The notes: generated from the letters alone by a model not told the origin. Shown: positions 1-12,250, counted from the first letter of the stretch. The stretch is DNA of 64,000 nucleotides from Microstegium vimineum (GCA_022036555.1 CM039133.1:1677184-1741183), one strand, 5' to 3'. Program-made: numbers and translations.

Positions 1-669
1 CGTGCGTCCACCGCCGTCCGCGGCCACCTCCGCGTTGGCCGCGCACCACCAGACGCTCGCGACCTGCGCCCTGCTTGCCTGCCTGCAGCGCGTCACCTGC
101 CGGTCTGCCCGGCACGCTCCTGTGGAACTTGCACGCAAGTTGTTCAATGTTTTGCCGGAACGCTCGGTCCGGATGGCTTGCACTCCGTCTGAAGCTCTCC
201 TCCCATGGCGACCCTAAGTAACCCCATATAGCCATCGATGGAGCTCCAAGGCCTCAATTTTCGTCCGGGTGTCGGAGTTCAAGCCGTCATCCACCAGAGG
301 TTTGGGCTCCCAGTCTCTCCCATGGGCGTTTCTTCTAAAGTCTTCTTTCTGGTGGCTTCTTTTGGTCGTTGCAAGTTTCGCCTTTGTCCTCTTTCGGTGG
401 GTCTTCTCCTCCAGGCCACCATTGGTGGTGTTGCTCAGGATTTTTGCGTTCATCAGCTTGGTCCTCGTGTGTTTCGATTCTCGGTTTCTTCAAAATTTGT
501 GGGCTTTCACATTGTCAAGTTGGCCAGCTTTGATTGCTCTAGCTATAAAATATTCTTTCACCTTTGGGGCAACGGAGGCCCTCGCTGGAAGCTAGAGCTT
601 GCAACTTTCAACAGAGAAGAAGACGCTTCCTAGACGTCAGTTAAAGGTCCTCTACAAAGCCCGAAGCAC

Positions 670-2770
670 ATGAGTTATGTAGATGCTGTAAAGTCAGGTA
701 TTTTGACTGGAGCAAACAGCCTTCCGATCAAGCAGAAGTTTGGTGTTTGGACAGAATCAAACAAGTTTCCAAATAGAAAATCGGTTTTTGATCGTCTGTT
801 TTTCACAAAAGGTATTTGGGGTTCCCGTGCAGTCCCTGCTCACCGAAATTTTCATGGCCAGACTCAAGGTCCAGACAGAAAGAACCTGGTTAGTAGGGAG
901 AAGTCAATTATCAGCGAATGTGGAAAGATGGCTGACCATTATCCGATGAATTTGAATTTGAATTTGGGCCTTGGGGTGAGTCAACCTATCTCCGCTCCAA
1001 ATCTTTCATGGACAGGAAAATCCAGGTTTTGCTCGCGTTGCCTCTCAAACAGTCATTCAAGGAGTGGTTGTAAATCCAAGATTAAATGTCACAAGTGCCT
1101 TCGAGAGGGACATATTGCAGTAAATTGCATTGGGCAACAACGTCTGGATAGAAACATGTTGAGGACCAATCAGACAAGTGATTGGAGTAATAAAGGAAAA
1201 TCTCACCCTGAGCAGCCCAAGTGGTTCTTGAAGGCCACAAGTGTGCTTCTTGGGCCGAGCGCGAGCAGCCCACCTACTTTTAGCTCTTTTGCTGATTGGT
1301 GGAGCGCAGGCTTAACATTGCAGATAACACGTCAGTTACCTGAGTCTAGGATCATACCATGGAATTTTCCCTCAAAGCCTTTGAACGATGGGCCCAGTGC
1401 TTTTGATACCGATAGGGAAGAGGGAGCAACTCAGATTAACATAATAAAAAGGGTCTCTTCTCTTCCTCTGTCTGCTACACTGCTCCAAACAAGAATTAGC
1501 TTCCTCTGTCTGCTACACTGCTCCAAACAAGAATTAGCAGCGGCACTGAGGAGAATCTCACTTGTCTCAATCCAAATCCTTTTGATTTTTTTTATTTGGG
1601 ACAGCATGCTGTTGGGAATCAGGCCAGACCAAATATGAATCAACAAGGTCTGATTGGAGGGGCACCAACTCAGGCATTGCAGGAACCTGTGCAACAAAAG
1701 GCAGCTGATCACGGTTTCAACCTGAACCTAACTCCACTACCTTTACCTGTGTTGGAACAGGACCTCAATGAGGTCCCCATGCCTGAAGACTTTCATGAAG
1801 TTTTTATTCCCCTTGTGATCCAAGAAAACCCTCAGGCAGTCAATGCACAAATTGAGATACAAAACATACTACCAATTCTGCAGCACTCAGAAGAGCAGGG
1901 GTATGATGGGTTACAGGAAGAAGTGACTGGAAATCAAGAATTACAGGAAATACAATGCGATGATCAGAACATGGAGTGGAATGAAAATGGTCAAGTGGTG
2001 CTCAACAATATACGCTTGAGGGAGAATCAAATTGGACCACAAAATCTCTATGTGGGCTATGCTTCCATCAATAGCCAATCTAGTGACCCAATAATGTTTT
2101 TTCCTCAAATAAAAAATCCTTCAAGCTATTTTGATGACCCCTCAGGTCTGTGGTCCAGATTCTTTGCTCCAAACCCAATAAAACATCTCATTTCTTTATT
2201 CCTTCTGAGTGGGCAGGTTTCTTTACTGCACTGTTGTTATCTCCAAGCCACTTTGGTCGTGCAAAAGAAATCCTGCAGTCCAAAGCCCTGCTTTCCATCA
2301 TTGGAGAAGGACTGAGCATTGGCTTCTCCTTACCAAACAAGTGTCCGGTAGAATCTTTTCCTGAATGCAAGCTCCTAGCAATAAAGGAAGCTAAAGATAA
2401 TGGTGTTGGCTCTGATGAAGCAACCTATCTTGGCTGTGCTAATTCAACTAGCAAGAGAGGAAAGACGAAGACCCCTATTATAGTTGAAAGTGAAGTCAGG
2501 AGGAGTCCTAGATTAAAGCAAAGCAAGAATGGCTTTAAGAGCCCCATCTGCAAGGACAAGTCCTGCCTTGGTTGTAATGCTAAGCCACCAACCCTCTCCC
2601 CAAGGTCCATCAGGAAGCTGTGTTCCTCCATTTGTGACATTAATGCTTCCCAAGTCACTGATGAAGCTCTTAATAAGAAGAAAGGAAAGGTTGCTCCTAT
2701 AGGGGTTGTTCCTTTCAAACAAAGGGACAAGGACTTAACTGATGATGTGGATAGTGCAGATGAAGACTGA
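670..2770 (+). pseudogene. LINE ORF1 (Gag-like, zinc-knuckle nucleic-acid-binding protein), frameshifted
   Basis: Translation from ATG 670 gives an N-terminal region followed by two CX2CX4HX4C zinc knuckles (about 1030-1125), as in plant LINE ORF1 proteins that coat the element RNA. The coding frame then changes twice. The first change coincides exactly with a 38-bp tandem duplication at 1463-1538, which moves the reading from frame 1 to the frame open from 1596 to 2315. The second lies near 2165-2180, after which the frame ending at the 2770 stop continues the protein (a W-x-x-F-F-T-x-L-L-L-S-P block around 2200-2250, familiar from grass LINE ORF1). The C-terminal part is basic. Non-functional; identity as ORF1 is secure from position and zinc knuckles. 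Confidence 0.85.
1463..1538 (+). repeat. Exact 38-bp tandem duplication inside LINE ORF1
   Basis: Bases 1463-1500 and 1501-1538 are identical. Because 38 is not a multiple of three, the second copy shifts the ORF1 frame; removing one copy in thought rejoins the upstream and downstream open frames. Confidence 0.95.
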
Positions 2771-2955
2771 TGGAAGACTTCTTATTGGGCTGAAGCCAAA
2801 GATGACTGCTGGAGTTTTTTGTACTGCTTATGTACTGTTGCTATGCATAAAAGTACTAGTGCCCTCCCTACTTATTGTTTTGAATGCAGAAAATAAGTGG
2901 GAATCTATGAAGGCTATGCATGGTAGTGCTAGGCCTCTCTCCTTTTTTGTTTCCT

Positions 2956-5900
2956 ATGGATAGCAGACCCAATGAAAGACCTTGGAAAATTCTCTGTTGG
3001 AACATTAGAGGGATAAATGCAGAGAGTAAGTGGGAACCTCTCAGAAATAAAATCAGTGAAAGCAACTGTGATATCATCAGTATTCAAGAAACAAAAAGAG
3101 AAATGTTTGACATCTCCTACATTAGGAAATTCTATCCCAGAACTTTTGATAGCTTCTGTTACCTTCCCTCTATTGGAGCTTCAGGAGGCATCTTAGTGGT
3201 TTGGAAAAGCTCTATGTTTACTGGGTTTGAGATTTTTCAAAATAATTTTGCAATATCTGTTGAGTTCTCTTCTGTGCACATCAATGCCTCTTGGGTCTTG
3301 ACTTCTATGTATGGGCCTTGCGAAGATGAAGCCAGGGTGGCATTCTTGGATTGGTTTGAAAATATTCAGATGTCTGATGATGTGGATTGGCTAGTAATTG
3401 GTGACTTCAATCTTTATAGAAAACCTGAAGACAGAAACAGATCAGGGGCTAATGTTGGAAACATGTTGTTGTTCAACAATGCCATCAGCTCTCTAGGAAT
3501 TGTTGAAATACCATTGCAGGGGAGAAAATATACTTGGACCAACAAGCAACAGCCTCCCTTGCTTGAAAGGCTTGATTGGTTTTTCTCTTCGCAAGCATGG
3601 ACTCTTTCTTATCCTAATACTACTGCTCTTTCCTTGGTCATGGAAGTGTCTGATCACTAGCCTTGTGTTTTGGAAATCAAAACATCAATTCCAAAAAGCA
3701 GGATTTTTAGATTTGAAAATTGTTGGATGGCACATGAGAGTTTTATGCCTATAGTGGAAAATGTTTGGAATAGAGAATTTCATCATAGTGATGCAGCAAT
3801 GGTTTTAACTGCTAAATTCAAGGCTCTTAGAGGTACACTCAGATCCTGGCAGGCTCAACTTTCTAATCTCAAGACCACTATTGAAAATGTCAAGTTAGTA
3901 CTGTCCTTGTCGGATGCCATTGAAGAATGGAGAGATCTGAATCTTCAGGAATGGAATTTCAGAGATATCTTGAGTAACAAGCTTTCCAGCCTTCTCCATC
4001 AGCAACAGGTCTATTGGAGGCAAAGAGGTAAAATTAAGTGGGTTAAGCTTGGAGTGAGATTTCTAGTTTTTTCACTCTATTGCAACAATCAGACACAGGA
4101 AAAGCTTAATCTCCTCCCTCACCAAACCAACTGGAGAAGTTGTTTCTGACCATGAATCCAAAGCTGATCTGATTTGGCATGATTTCAAAGAAAGGTTGGG
4201 ATCCTCCAATCTTATGGAAATGCAGTTTGATCGAAGCTCCCTTCTTGATAATAATTTTGATTTGAGGTCCTTGGAAGTTCCCTTCAGCCCCCAAGAAATT
4301 GATAATGTGATTAGACAACTCCCCACCGGAAAATCTCCTAGTCCTGATGGGTTTAACAATGAATTCCCAAAAAAATATTGGCCACTGATCAAACAAGATT
4401 TCTATAATCTTTGCGCTGCTTTTTTCTCTGGAGAAGTGTGCCTGAGAAGTATTAATGGCTCCTTTATAACACTCATCCCTAAGGTTGATGGTCCAACAAG
4501 AATTAATGAGTACAGACCTATTTCTCTTTTGAACTCTTCTGTCAAGATCATTACAAAGCTTCTAGCAAATAGACTTCAACCTTTAATCACTAAGCTGATC
4601 CATGCCAACCAGTATGGTTTCATCAAAACCAGATGCATTCAGGACTGCTTCGCTTGGTCCTTTGAGTACCTGCACCTTTGTCACACGTCCAGGAAAGAGA
4701 TAGTGATTCTAAAACTAGATTTTGAAAAGGCTTTTGACAAAATAGAACATGGGGCGATGCTATAAATTATGAAGAAGAAAGGTTTTGGAGACAAATGGAT
4801 ATCATGGATGAATTTGATCTTTAACTCTGGCACCACTGTAGTCCTTCTTAATGGCACTCCTGGTAAAGTTTTCCACTATAGAAGAGGGGTAAGACAGGGT
4901 GACCCTCTTTCCCCTCTTCTTTTTGTGCTAGCAGCAGATCTTCTTCAATCAATTGTCAACAAAGCTAGAGAAATGGGTCTCATTAGATTGCCAATCTCTC
5001 TACAATATACTAGTGACTTTCCAATACTCCAATATGATGATGACACTTTGATCATCATGGAAGGTTGTGCGAGACAACTCTTTATCCTAAAAGCCTTGCT
5101 TAGCTCCTTTGCAACATCCACTGGACTTAAAGTGAATTTTAGTAAATCAATGATAATCCCCATAAATATCTCTGAAGAGAAATTACATCATCTCTCTGCC
5201 ACCTTTGGATGTGCTGTTGGACAATTTCCTTTTACATATTTGGGTCTTCCACTTGGGCTCACCAAACCAAAAATTGAGGATTTTCTGCCTCTGGTTTCTA
5301 GATGTGAAAGAAGACTGGTTAGCACATCTTTGTTTCTCTCCTAGGCTGGTAAACTGCAGATGACTAACTCGGTCTTTTCTTCACTTCCTACCTTCTTCAT
5401 GAGCACTTTTCAGTTGCATTCCACTGTTAGAGAACAGGTGGATAAGTACAGGAAGCATTGTCTGTGGAGGGGCTCTGATGAAAATAATAGAATTAATGCA
5501 AAAGCTGCTTGGCCCATGGTAACTAGAGCCAAAGAGGAAGGAGGTTTGGGTGTCCTGGATCTGAAAACCCAAAATGAAGCCCTTCTCCTAAAAAATTTAA
5601 ATAAATTTTTCAATAAAGCAGATATTCCTTGGGTCAAGTTAATTTGGGAGAAGCATTATAACAACGACAAACTTCCAAGTCATGTCATGAAAGGATCTTT
5701 TTGGTGGAGAGCTATGCTTAAACTTCTGGACAAATTTAAGGGAATGGCCTCAGTTTTGGTTAAAGATGGTGCATCATGCCTTTTCTGGGATGACTGTTGG
5801 CAGGGCCCACCCTTGAAGCTAGCTTATCCTGAACTGTTTTCTTTTGTAAAGAAACCAAGTATATCTTTGAAAAGGGTTACTGTAATGAATGATGTATCAA

Positions 5901-6556
5901 GTCTCTTCAGTTTACCTCTGTCTGTCGAAGCTTATGGTCAATTTCAGCAGGTCCAGGTTATCCTCCAGGACTTACAACACCTTGATGGTATGGACTCTTG
6001 GACATATATTTGGGGCAGCTCCATTTTAACTTCTAAAAAGGCCTATTTCCAGCTATCAGGATCAAGCTTGGTGCATCCAATTTTCAAATGGCTTTGGAAA
6101 TCTTCTTGCCAACACAATCACAAGGTGTTCTTTTGGTTATTGCTTCAAGATAGGCTTAACACTCGCAACATTCTGAGAAGAAAACATATGCATCTTCCCT
6201 CCTATAGCTGTGTCTTGTGCTCCATGGATGCAGAGGAGACTGTCCATCATCTTTTTTTAGAGTGTGAAATGGCCAGAATTTGCTGGAGTCTGATTGGTGT
6301 TACTGTTAATAGTGACCCTGACCCGTTCCAAAGATTTGAAAGCTTCAGATCATAGCTCTCAGTTAGCTTCTTCATGGAAATTACCATTGTCATGTGCCGG
6401 AGCTTGTGGACTATTAGAAATGATGTCATTTTCAGAGGAATTCCGGCATCTAGTCTTCGCTGTCTAGAAAGTTTCAAAACTATCTTCAAGCAGCTCCTTT
6501 GGAGGGCCAAGAAAAGATATTTTCCTTCTATTGAATCATGGATAGATCAAGTGTAG
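2956..6556 (+). pseudogene. LINE ORF2 polyprotein (AP-like endonuclease, reverse transcriptase, zf-RVT), broken
   Basis: From ATG 2956 the protein opens with an exonuclease-endonuclease-phosphatase domain (WNIRG near 2998, QETK near 3085, GDFN near 3400, SDH at 3649-3657), which nicks target DNA. An in-frame TAG at 3658-3660 interrupts it directly after the catalytic SDH. A frameshift near 4055-4068 moves coding to a second frame. There the reverse transcriptase motifs follow: PSPDGF near 4340, the D-F-E-K-A-F-D block near 4720, GVRQGDPLSP near 4890, and a YDDD catalytic box at about 5034 (family usually YADD). In-frame stops occur at 4763 (TAA), 5342 (TAG) and 6353 (TAG). A CX2C...HX4C zinc-binding module lies near 6210-6265, and the terminal stop is at 6554. 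Several independent lesions show that this copy is dead. Confidence 0.9.
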
Positions 6557-6738
6557 AACTTTCTTTAATTTTCTTTCTCAGTTTTTTTGTCTCTTGAGCC
6601 CCTCTCTTGGCCTTTTTTGCTTCTTTTTAGTCGTTGCTATAAACTCTTGTGGTGTGTTGTAACCTCCTTGGTTTTGACTTTTTAATAAATTTTCAGTAGA
6701 GGCTCCTTGAGCCTCTCCTGTTCCCTCAAAAAAAAAAC

Positions 6739-7249
6739 ATTTACCGCAAGGCGTCGAATTGCACTATCTGAAATCAGAGACAAGCTAACAGCTCCTACGC
6801 TGCGACACATCTTGAGGTGGAGGGCGACACATCTTGAGGTGGAGGGCACAGAGGAGGAAGGAAGATAGACGCAGTATTATTCAGTGATTACTGATTACGT
6901 ACCTTGTCCTTGGAGCGTGGAAGAGGACGATGAACACCTTGCTGCAGTCGGACTTCACTTGAGCAGATCTGGGGCAGGCAGTTCATCTCCAGCGGTGGCG
7001 CCCGGTGTGGGTAGGCAGTCGGTGGAGGCACCCGGTGGGGGCAGGCAGCAGGTGGGGGCGGCCGGCCGGAGGGAGCAGGCAGCCAGTGGGGGCGGAGGGC
7101 CAAAGGGAGCAGGCTGGTCGGAGCAAGCCGCCGGTAGGGACGACTGGCGGGGGCGAGCTGGTCAGAGCTTGATATTGAGTAATGTGAAAATCATCAGAGG
7201 AAGAAATGGGTATAGGCAAGTTAAGTAGACGCAAATATCAAGCTCTATT
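6739..7249. other. Unassigned GC-rich spacer with short tandem repeats
   Basis: Between two LINE copies. A 22-bp unit is exactly duplicated at 6803-6824 and 6825-6846. Further on, 6985-7140 is built of imperfect units of about 18-20 bp rich in GGTGGGGGCAGGCAG-like sequence. The open frames across it are Gly/Gln/Arg- or Pro-rich low complexity and I do not consider them genes. Confidence 0.6.
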
Positions 7250-8760
7250 TACCACAGATTGTAGCAGTTTAGCAGCAATGAAAAAAAGCAGTGGAGATAG
7301 GGTATCTACTTGTCTAACCCCCCCCCCCCCCCTTACAATGAACTATTTTCCTAGGGATCCCATTAAAGAGGGCTTTAGAAGTGCCAGAGTCTAGAATGCT
7401 CTTGATCCAAGAAATCCACTTATGCCCAAATCCTTTAGCTTCTAAAATTTTTAGAATGATAGTATGTTCAATTTGTCAAAAGCTTTCTCAAAATCAATTT
7501 TCAAAATGACAATTTCTTTCTTGGAGTGGTGATAAAGATGAAGGTATTTAAACGCCCAAGCAAGGCAATCCTGAATGGTTCTACTTTTAATGAAGCCATA
7601 CTGGTTTTTGTGGATTAAAGGCATGATCAGCTCCTGAAGCCTATTGGCAAGGAGCTTAGTGATAAGATTCATTTATGAATTTAGAAGAGATATGGACCTA
7701 AAGTCAGAGATATAAATAGGGCTCTAAATTGTAGGGATCAAGGTAATGAAAGAGGAATTGATACTCATAAGATATGCATTGTTATCTTGAAAGGCCCAAC
7801 AGAGGTCATAGAAGTCTTGGTTAATGGTGTTCTAGTATTTTTTTTATAAACTCATTGTTGAAGCCATAAGACCTAGGATATTTGTCATTAGGAAAGTGGT
7901 TGACCACCTGATCAATTTCTTTAGTTGTGAAGATGTCAAGATTATCAGAGGACAGGTCAAAGCGCATCCAACATAATCAGAGCAGCCAATTCTCTTCTTG
8001 AAAGCATTCCATGAGAGATCCTCTTTCCTAGAGTGAGAAGACAAAGTGTCACCCTTTGCAGTTTTCAGGGTTGCAATAGAATTTTTCCCATGCCTAATAG
8101 TTGCAGTTGCATGAAAAAAAAAATTGGTTCCTACATCAGCCAAAGTAGCCCATTTGATTACATCTCTCTGTTTCCAGAAAATTCTTTATTGTTCTAGTAG
8201 TGACAACAATTTATCTCTTAAGACCCCTTTGAAATTCCACTCTTCTAGACTGAGATCCCTGAACTATTCCATTAGATCCAAAAGTTGAATAGTTAAACAA
8301 ACGTTATTCATAGTAATCTTGAGATTAGACAAATTGGAGCTCTAGGCCTTAAGAGCATTTCTGAGATTCTTGCATTTACTGGTTAGGATTTTAGCTTTAT
8401 CGAAAGTAGTTGGGGAAGCAATCCAGCTATTAGTCACCAACTCACTAAAGTCTCGATCCTCTCACGAGCCAGAAGTTTTCAATCCGAAATATGAGCTTTA
8501 GGGCCGGACATCTGTTGAACGGGTGATCAGAGACCTCCATGCCCAGTGCCTTACAGGAGGTTTGTGGAAACACGTTAGAGTCCAACAAGAGTTAGTGAAA
8601 ACCCAATCAAGTTTTTCCAAAAAAGGAGGGTTCTGCATATTTGACCAGGTATAAATCTCTTGGCTTGGAGAGGGATGTGGGATTTGGTGTTGTTTTACAC
8701 CGTATTCTACACACACCTCCAAGTGCAAATGAGAGTCATATGGTTAATGAAGTGCACCGT
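7250..8760 (-). mobile_element. LINE ORF2 remnant, reverse strand, endonuclease and RT parts only
   Basis: Read on the - strand, 8728-8500 carries the end of an endonuclease domain (a TWSN...LEKLDWVF block). 8143-7900 carries the inter-domain region with an FFFHATATIRH motif, and 7672-7450 the RT core (ITKLLANRLQ, NQYGFIKSRTIQDC, KIDFEKAFDK). At 7330-7255 the VRQ-DTLSPLLF motif is still recognisable just past a run of 15 C (7318-7332). Compared with the intact order in the LINE at the window start, the 3' half (zf-RVT, UTR, A tail) and the 5' end are absent. Many stops and frameshifts; an old relic related to, but distinct from, the first LINE. Confidence 0.85.
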
Positions 8761-9256
8761 AGTCCGTAGATAGCTCTGAGCATTTCTGGATGATTGGCTG
8801 CACCCATCTGGTTTCAGCAATCAAAGTGCACAGCAAGGGGCATGTACAGCCTAGTGCCAAATTTAAATCTTTCTCTCACCTCCGCATCTTTTGTGGGCTT
8901 TAATTATTCTAGTTTCTCAACATGCAATGCACCTAGATCCTCATGCAAGAAGCCAGGTAGATAAAAAAATCCTACACCTACATGTTTGACAGCCTAACAC
9001 AAAGATGTGCACACTGATTTCTGTCCATTTGCAGCTATTTTGTCAATTGTTTATTGTCTATTAGCTTTGGGTCCGGTACATGCATCGATACTAGAAATTA
9101 GCTTTGTCAATTATTTATTGTCTAAGCTTCATGGGAGTTGCAGTAGCAGCACATCACGTACAATACTGCTGCGGCAAGTGCATCTGCCCTTTTTTTTTGT
9201 TACAAATGATATCTTTTCCATGTTGCAGTACAGTAGTCACATCCGTATTTCATATA
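8761..9256. other. No gene recognised
   Basis: AT-rich sequence. The only structure seen is an imperfect direct repeat of about 28 bp (TTTGTCAATTRTTTATTGTCTA) at about 9039-9065 and 9103-9128. Short open frames here lack any recognisable similarity. Confidence 0.5.
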
Positions 9257-9514
9257 CTCCCTCAATCCCAAATTATAAGGCATTTTTGAATCTTGAAGAG
9301 TCAAAGCATCTCAAATTTGATCAATAATTATAAAAAAAATATAAGGATTTATAACATCAAATAGACATACTATGAAAATATAATTGATAATAAATCTAAT
9401 GATACTAAGTTGATAACATAAATGTTATTATATTGTTATATAAGTTTGGTTAAACTTGAGTAGTTTGACTCTTCAAAATTCTTGGGATGTCTTATAATTT
9501 TAGGATTGAGAGAG
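9257..9514. mobile_element. Stowaway-type MITE, family A copy 1
   Basis: 258 bp bounded by TA dinucleotides (9255-9256 and 9515-9516) with terminal inverted repeats starting CTCCCTC and including a long CCCAAATTATAAGGCATTTT / ATGTCTTATAATTTTAGG match. The interior is closely similar to the copy at 51,200-51,459, including an AATAGACATACTAT block and a TTGGTTAAACTTGAG block. Non-coding; normally mobilised by Tc1/mariner transposase supplied elsewhere. Confidence 0.9.
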
Positions 9515-9516
9515 TA

Positions 9517-9867
9517 TTTTTTAGTGATGCTGTACAGTATCTTTTTTACCTTACTTTTTTTCTATTTCAAAATATTCCAAACAAGTGCCTCGTAATAAAT
9601 ACCAGCCCATTATTACGAAGATGGTCGAGCGTGAGTGCGTGACATTGATGAGTTTGCTGAGTATATTATGGACGAAGATTTCAAGGAAAACTACAAGCCT
9701 AGTATATACCAGAATCGTTGACGAGGCGCAGGACCAGCTAGAATAACAATTAAGTTAAGCAAGCAATATCATCATGACCATGCAGGACCAGCAATGCCAC
9801 ACGCGTATTGGAAGAACACATTATTATTGTTGACGAGGACTGTTTGGCACAGCACATGTTTAATTAT
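9517..9867. other. No gene recognised
   Basis: AT-rich intergenic sequence between two MITE insertions. No open frame, repeat or RNA gene could be supported. Confidence 0.5.
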
Positions 9868-10464
9868 CAGTTTCAATGGAGAGTTTCATTACGCTATTTT
9901 CAAGACTGCCATATGTTATCTAGATTAAAATGAAATCCGGATGAAACATCCACTCTCAATGCAAATGCACTATTTAGATCAAGGGTCTAGAGCTAGTTTG
10001 AACTAGTTTGCACTCAACTAATCCAAAAGTATCCAAACATGAGAGCTAGATTGAGCTAGTTACAACTAGCTCATCCAAAAAAAACTATCCCCACCAAGAG
10101 GTGATTATTGGTCCCCTACCAAAAAAAGTATCTTGCCAATTATCTTTATTGGCAATTTAACTCTTGCATCCAAACATGTTTTTGGTTAGAGCTAGTTCAG
10201 AGTTAGTCCTTGACTAGAAACTAACTCTAACCTCTAGCTGAGCTAGAGTATCCAAACAGGGTCAAAGTTTCATTCCAAAGTTTTATAGACATTTAATTCT
10301 ATGACTCATGGAGACTTAGTAATCGTGGCAAAAGAGTTTCATCTCCATAAAACTCATTTCATCTCTCTTCAATAAAATAGTGTCATGTCATCAAAAGTAA
10401 AAACTGTATATGTAGCAGTCTATTAAATGTAAATGAAACTATAATAAAACTTTAATTGAGACTG
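9868..10464. mobile_element. Nested MITE: outer CAGTYTCAAT element with an inner palindromic element
   Basis: The left edge reads CAGTTTCAATGGAGAGTTTCAT and the right edge is an imperfect inverted copy ending ATTGAGACTG, a layout seen in several grass MITEs. The centre (about 9970-10260) holds a second element rich in inverted GAGCTAGTT / AACTAGCTC words, ending GTATCCAAACAGGGTC, which looks like a Tourist/PIF-type end. I could not match a target-site duplication for either, so the exact borders are approximate. Confidence 0.55.
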
Positions 10465-10699
10465 AGGAGAACATCGTTAGGGACCAGCAATGCAACGCGC
10501 AGTGGTGATGGGGACAACAGAATAGCCACGGATCCAAGCTAGTGGCGATGGAGCAGATCTGGTGCCATACTGGACCATTTCGAAATAGAAATAGAAGATA
10601 CTAGTATTATTGCAGAAAGTTAAAAAAACAACCGTACTAGGGGGAGTAACTGCCCGCCTTTTTTCCCTACAAAATCCATTAATTTCACTACTACAGGAT

Positions 10700-10945
10700 T
10701 CATTTACCGCAGCGCTGGTATTTGGTGCCTGAGAGCGGACATCTTAAGAGTCCGCTGCGGTAAACCGGTGGCCAGCTTGGGCAGCTGGCCACTGCGTTGC
10801 CTGCTGCGGTTATTCCATTTACCGCAGCGGGCCACATAACCCGTCCGCTGCAGTAAATAAGCATCTACCGCAGCGGGCGGATTATGCTGCCCGCTACGGT
10901 AGATGCTCATTTACCGTAACGGGCATATTAAGTTGCCCGCTGCGG
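10700..10945. repeat. Subterminal repeat array of the CACTA element
   Basis: About eight degenerate copies of a TTTACCGCAGCGGGC-like motif in direct and inverted orientation lie in 250 bp, ending just before a TATAAATA sequence at about 10958 that could serve as the element promoter. Confidence 0.8.
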
Positions 10946-11590
10946 CTATCCTCGTCCTATAAATAGCAGCAACCCTCTCTCCTTCCCCACGACTTCTCCT
11001 CTTGCAAAACGTGGGGGGAGGTTTTGTCCGAAATTTTTTACCAAATCTTCTAATTTAGTTTTAGAGCTTTGATTTGGAGGAGTAGGACACGAATAGAGGT
11101 ACATGATTGCTCTCACACCCATCTTTCTCCCTCGTTTTCTCTCTTTTTAGTGTCATTCCTCATGTGGATCTAGATCTAGATCCATGGGATCCACCATGCA
11201 TGGATCTAGATCTAGTTTGTGTTTTTTAGTCTAAATTCTTCATAGATCCACGTATTAGATCATATAAAACATGTGTTTTCTTAATCTAGATTCACCGGTG
11301 TGGCTCTAAAGTTTTGTCTTGATCTCTCATCTTGTTGGGGGTGGAGTTATTGCTGAATTTTTCACTAAATCATCAAATTGAGTTTTAGAGCTTTGATTTG
11401 GGGAGGAGAGGACAATAAAAGGTACATGATTGCTCTTCACACACCTATTTCTCTCTTTTATTCTCACTTTTTAGTGCGATATGTCTCATCATGTGTGTCT
11501 AGATTCATGAATTATTAGTAGATCTATTTTTTTTATATAACACTTTGTTGTTTTGTCGTGTGTTAAGCTACGATAGACAGGTCCGAATGG

Positions 11591-12250
11591 ATGTACCACA
11601 TTGATAGAGTGCTTGATCTTCGGTACCTTAGCGAATTGAGGAAGTTTATGGCAGTTGCGAAAGCTCATCGTGCTAGTTTGAAGCGGACGACAACCGTATG
11701 TCCATGTTCTAAATGTCGGAACCTCAGAGGCTACCCAGATGGTACAGTGCAATCACAACTGATTGTCAATGGGTTTATGGAGGGTTACACGGTTTGGACT
11801 TCTCATGGTGAACAAAGTCTCGATGCGAGTTGCGGTGTATCTGGAGTGAGCTCGTCGACGGCGACGGTGAACAACCAAGATCATGTTCGACCACCACCAC
11901 CTTCCGTTCTAGTGCCAGCCGCCACTGACGACGGCAACAATTCTCGTGACTACATCACAGTTGAAGAACTGCTCGAGAACATTCTAGATGATGGTGCCGA
12001 TGACGGTGAGACTACTGAAGATGCTACTATGAGGGAACCCGAAGATGTCCAGCTCTTTGAGGATCTAGTCAACCACATCGACGAAAATGATGTTATGTTT
12101 GGCAATCCAAAGTGGTTGGAGAATTTTAGAGAGATGAAGCATACGACAATTGATCCTTTGTACCAGGATGGTATATATAATGTGACGGGCCCACGCCGAC
12201 GGGACGACTTTGACTTCCTTATTTGCTACCCAAAACTATATCCCGTCTAA
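11591..12250 (+). pseudogene. CACTA transposase N-terminal (transposase-associated) domain, truncated
   Basis: The open frame extends upstream of ATG 11591 to a likely splice acceptor at 11,566-11,567, giving the family's DRSEWMY opening. Next come the CPCSKCRN zinc-like motif (about 11,700) and a G-F-M-x-G-Y-x-x-W-x-x-H-G-E block (about 11,768-11,812), both hallmarks of the domain preceding TNP2-type transposase in grass CACTA elements. An acidic linker ends in a recognisable NFREMK...DPLY motif. After about 12,165 the sequence stops resembling the family and the frame ends at 12,248-12,250. The DDE transposase core is absent, so this fragment cannot transpose anything. Confidence 0.8.

Larger units (their letters stand above)
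1..6738 (+). mobile_element. L1-type LINE retrotransposon, degenerate, near full length
   Basis: The region reads in order as a 5' leader, an ORF1 with two zinc knuckles, and an ORF2 with endonuclease, reverse transcriptase and a C-terminal zinc-binding region. An AT-rich 3' UTR follows and ends in an A run at about 6728-6737. This order and the A tail are diagnostic of plant L1-type LINEs. The 5' boundary is not resolved: GC-rich sequence at 1-240 could be the element's own leader or flank, and no repeat of the sequence following the A tail (ACATTTACCGCAAGG) is visible at the left, so a target-site duplication could not be paired. ORF1 and ORF2 both carry frameshifts and stops, so this copy is inactive. 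Confidence 0.9.
10686..12250 (+). mobile_element. CACTA (En/Spm) transposon, 5' part only
   Basis: Begins with the CACTACTACAGG terminus at 10686. It is followed by a dense block of subterminal repeats (TTTACCGCAGCGGGC in both orientations, about 10704-10945), the binding-site array typical of CACTA elements. The transposase-associated coding exon follows at 11,568-12,250. No inverted CCTGTAGTAGTG end is seen downstream and the transposase catalytic region is missing, so this is a truncated copy. A separate CACTACCACAAACCAG sequence at 12,316 may be another CACTA end in the same orientation. Confidence 0.8.
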
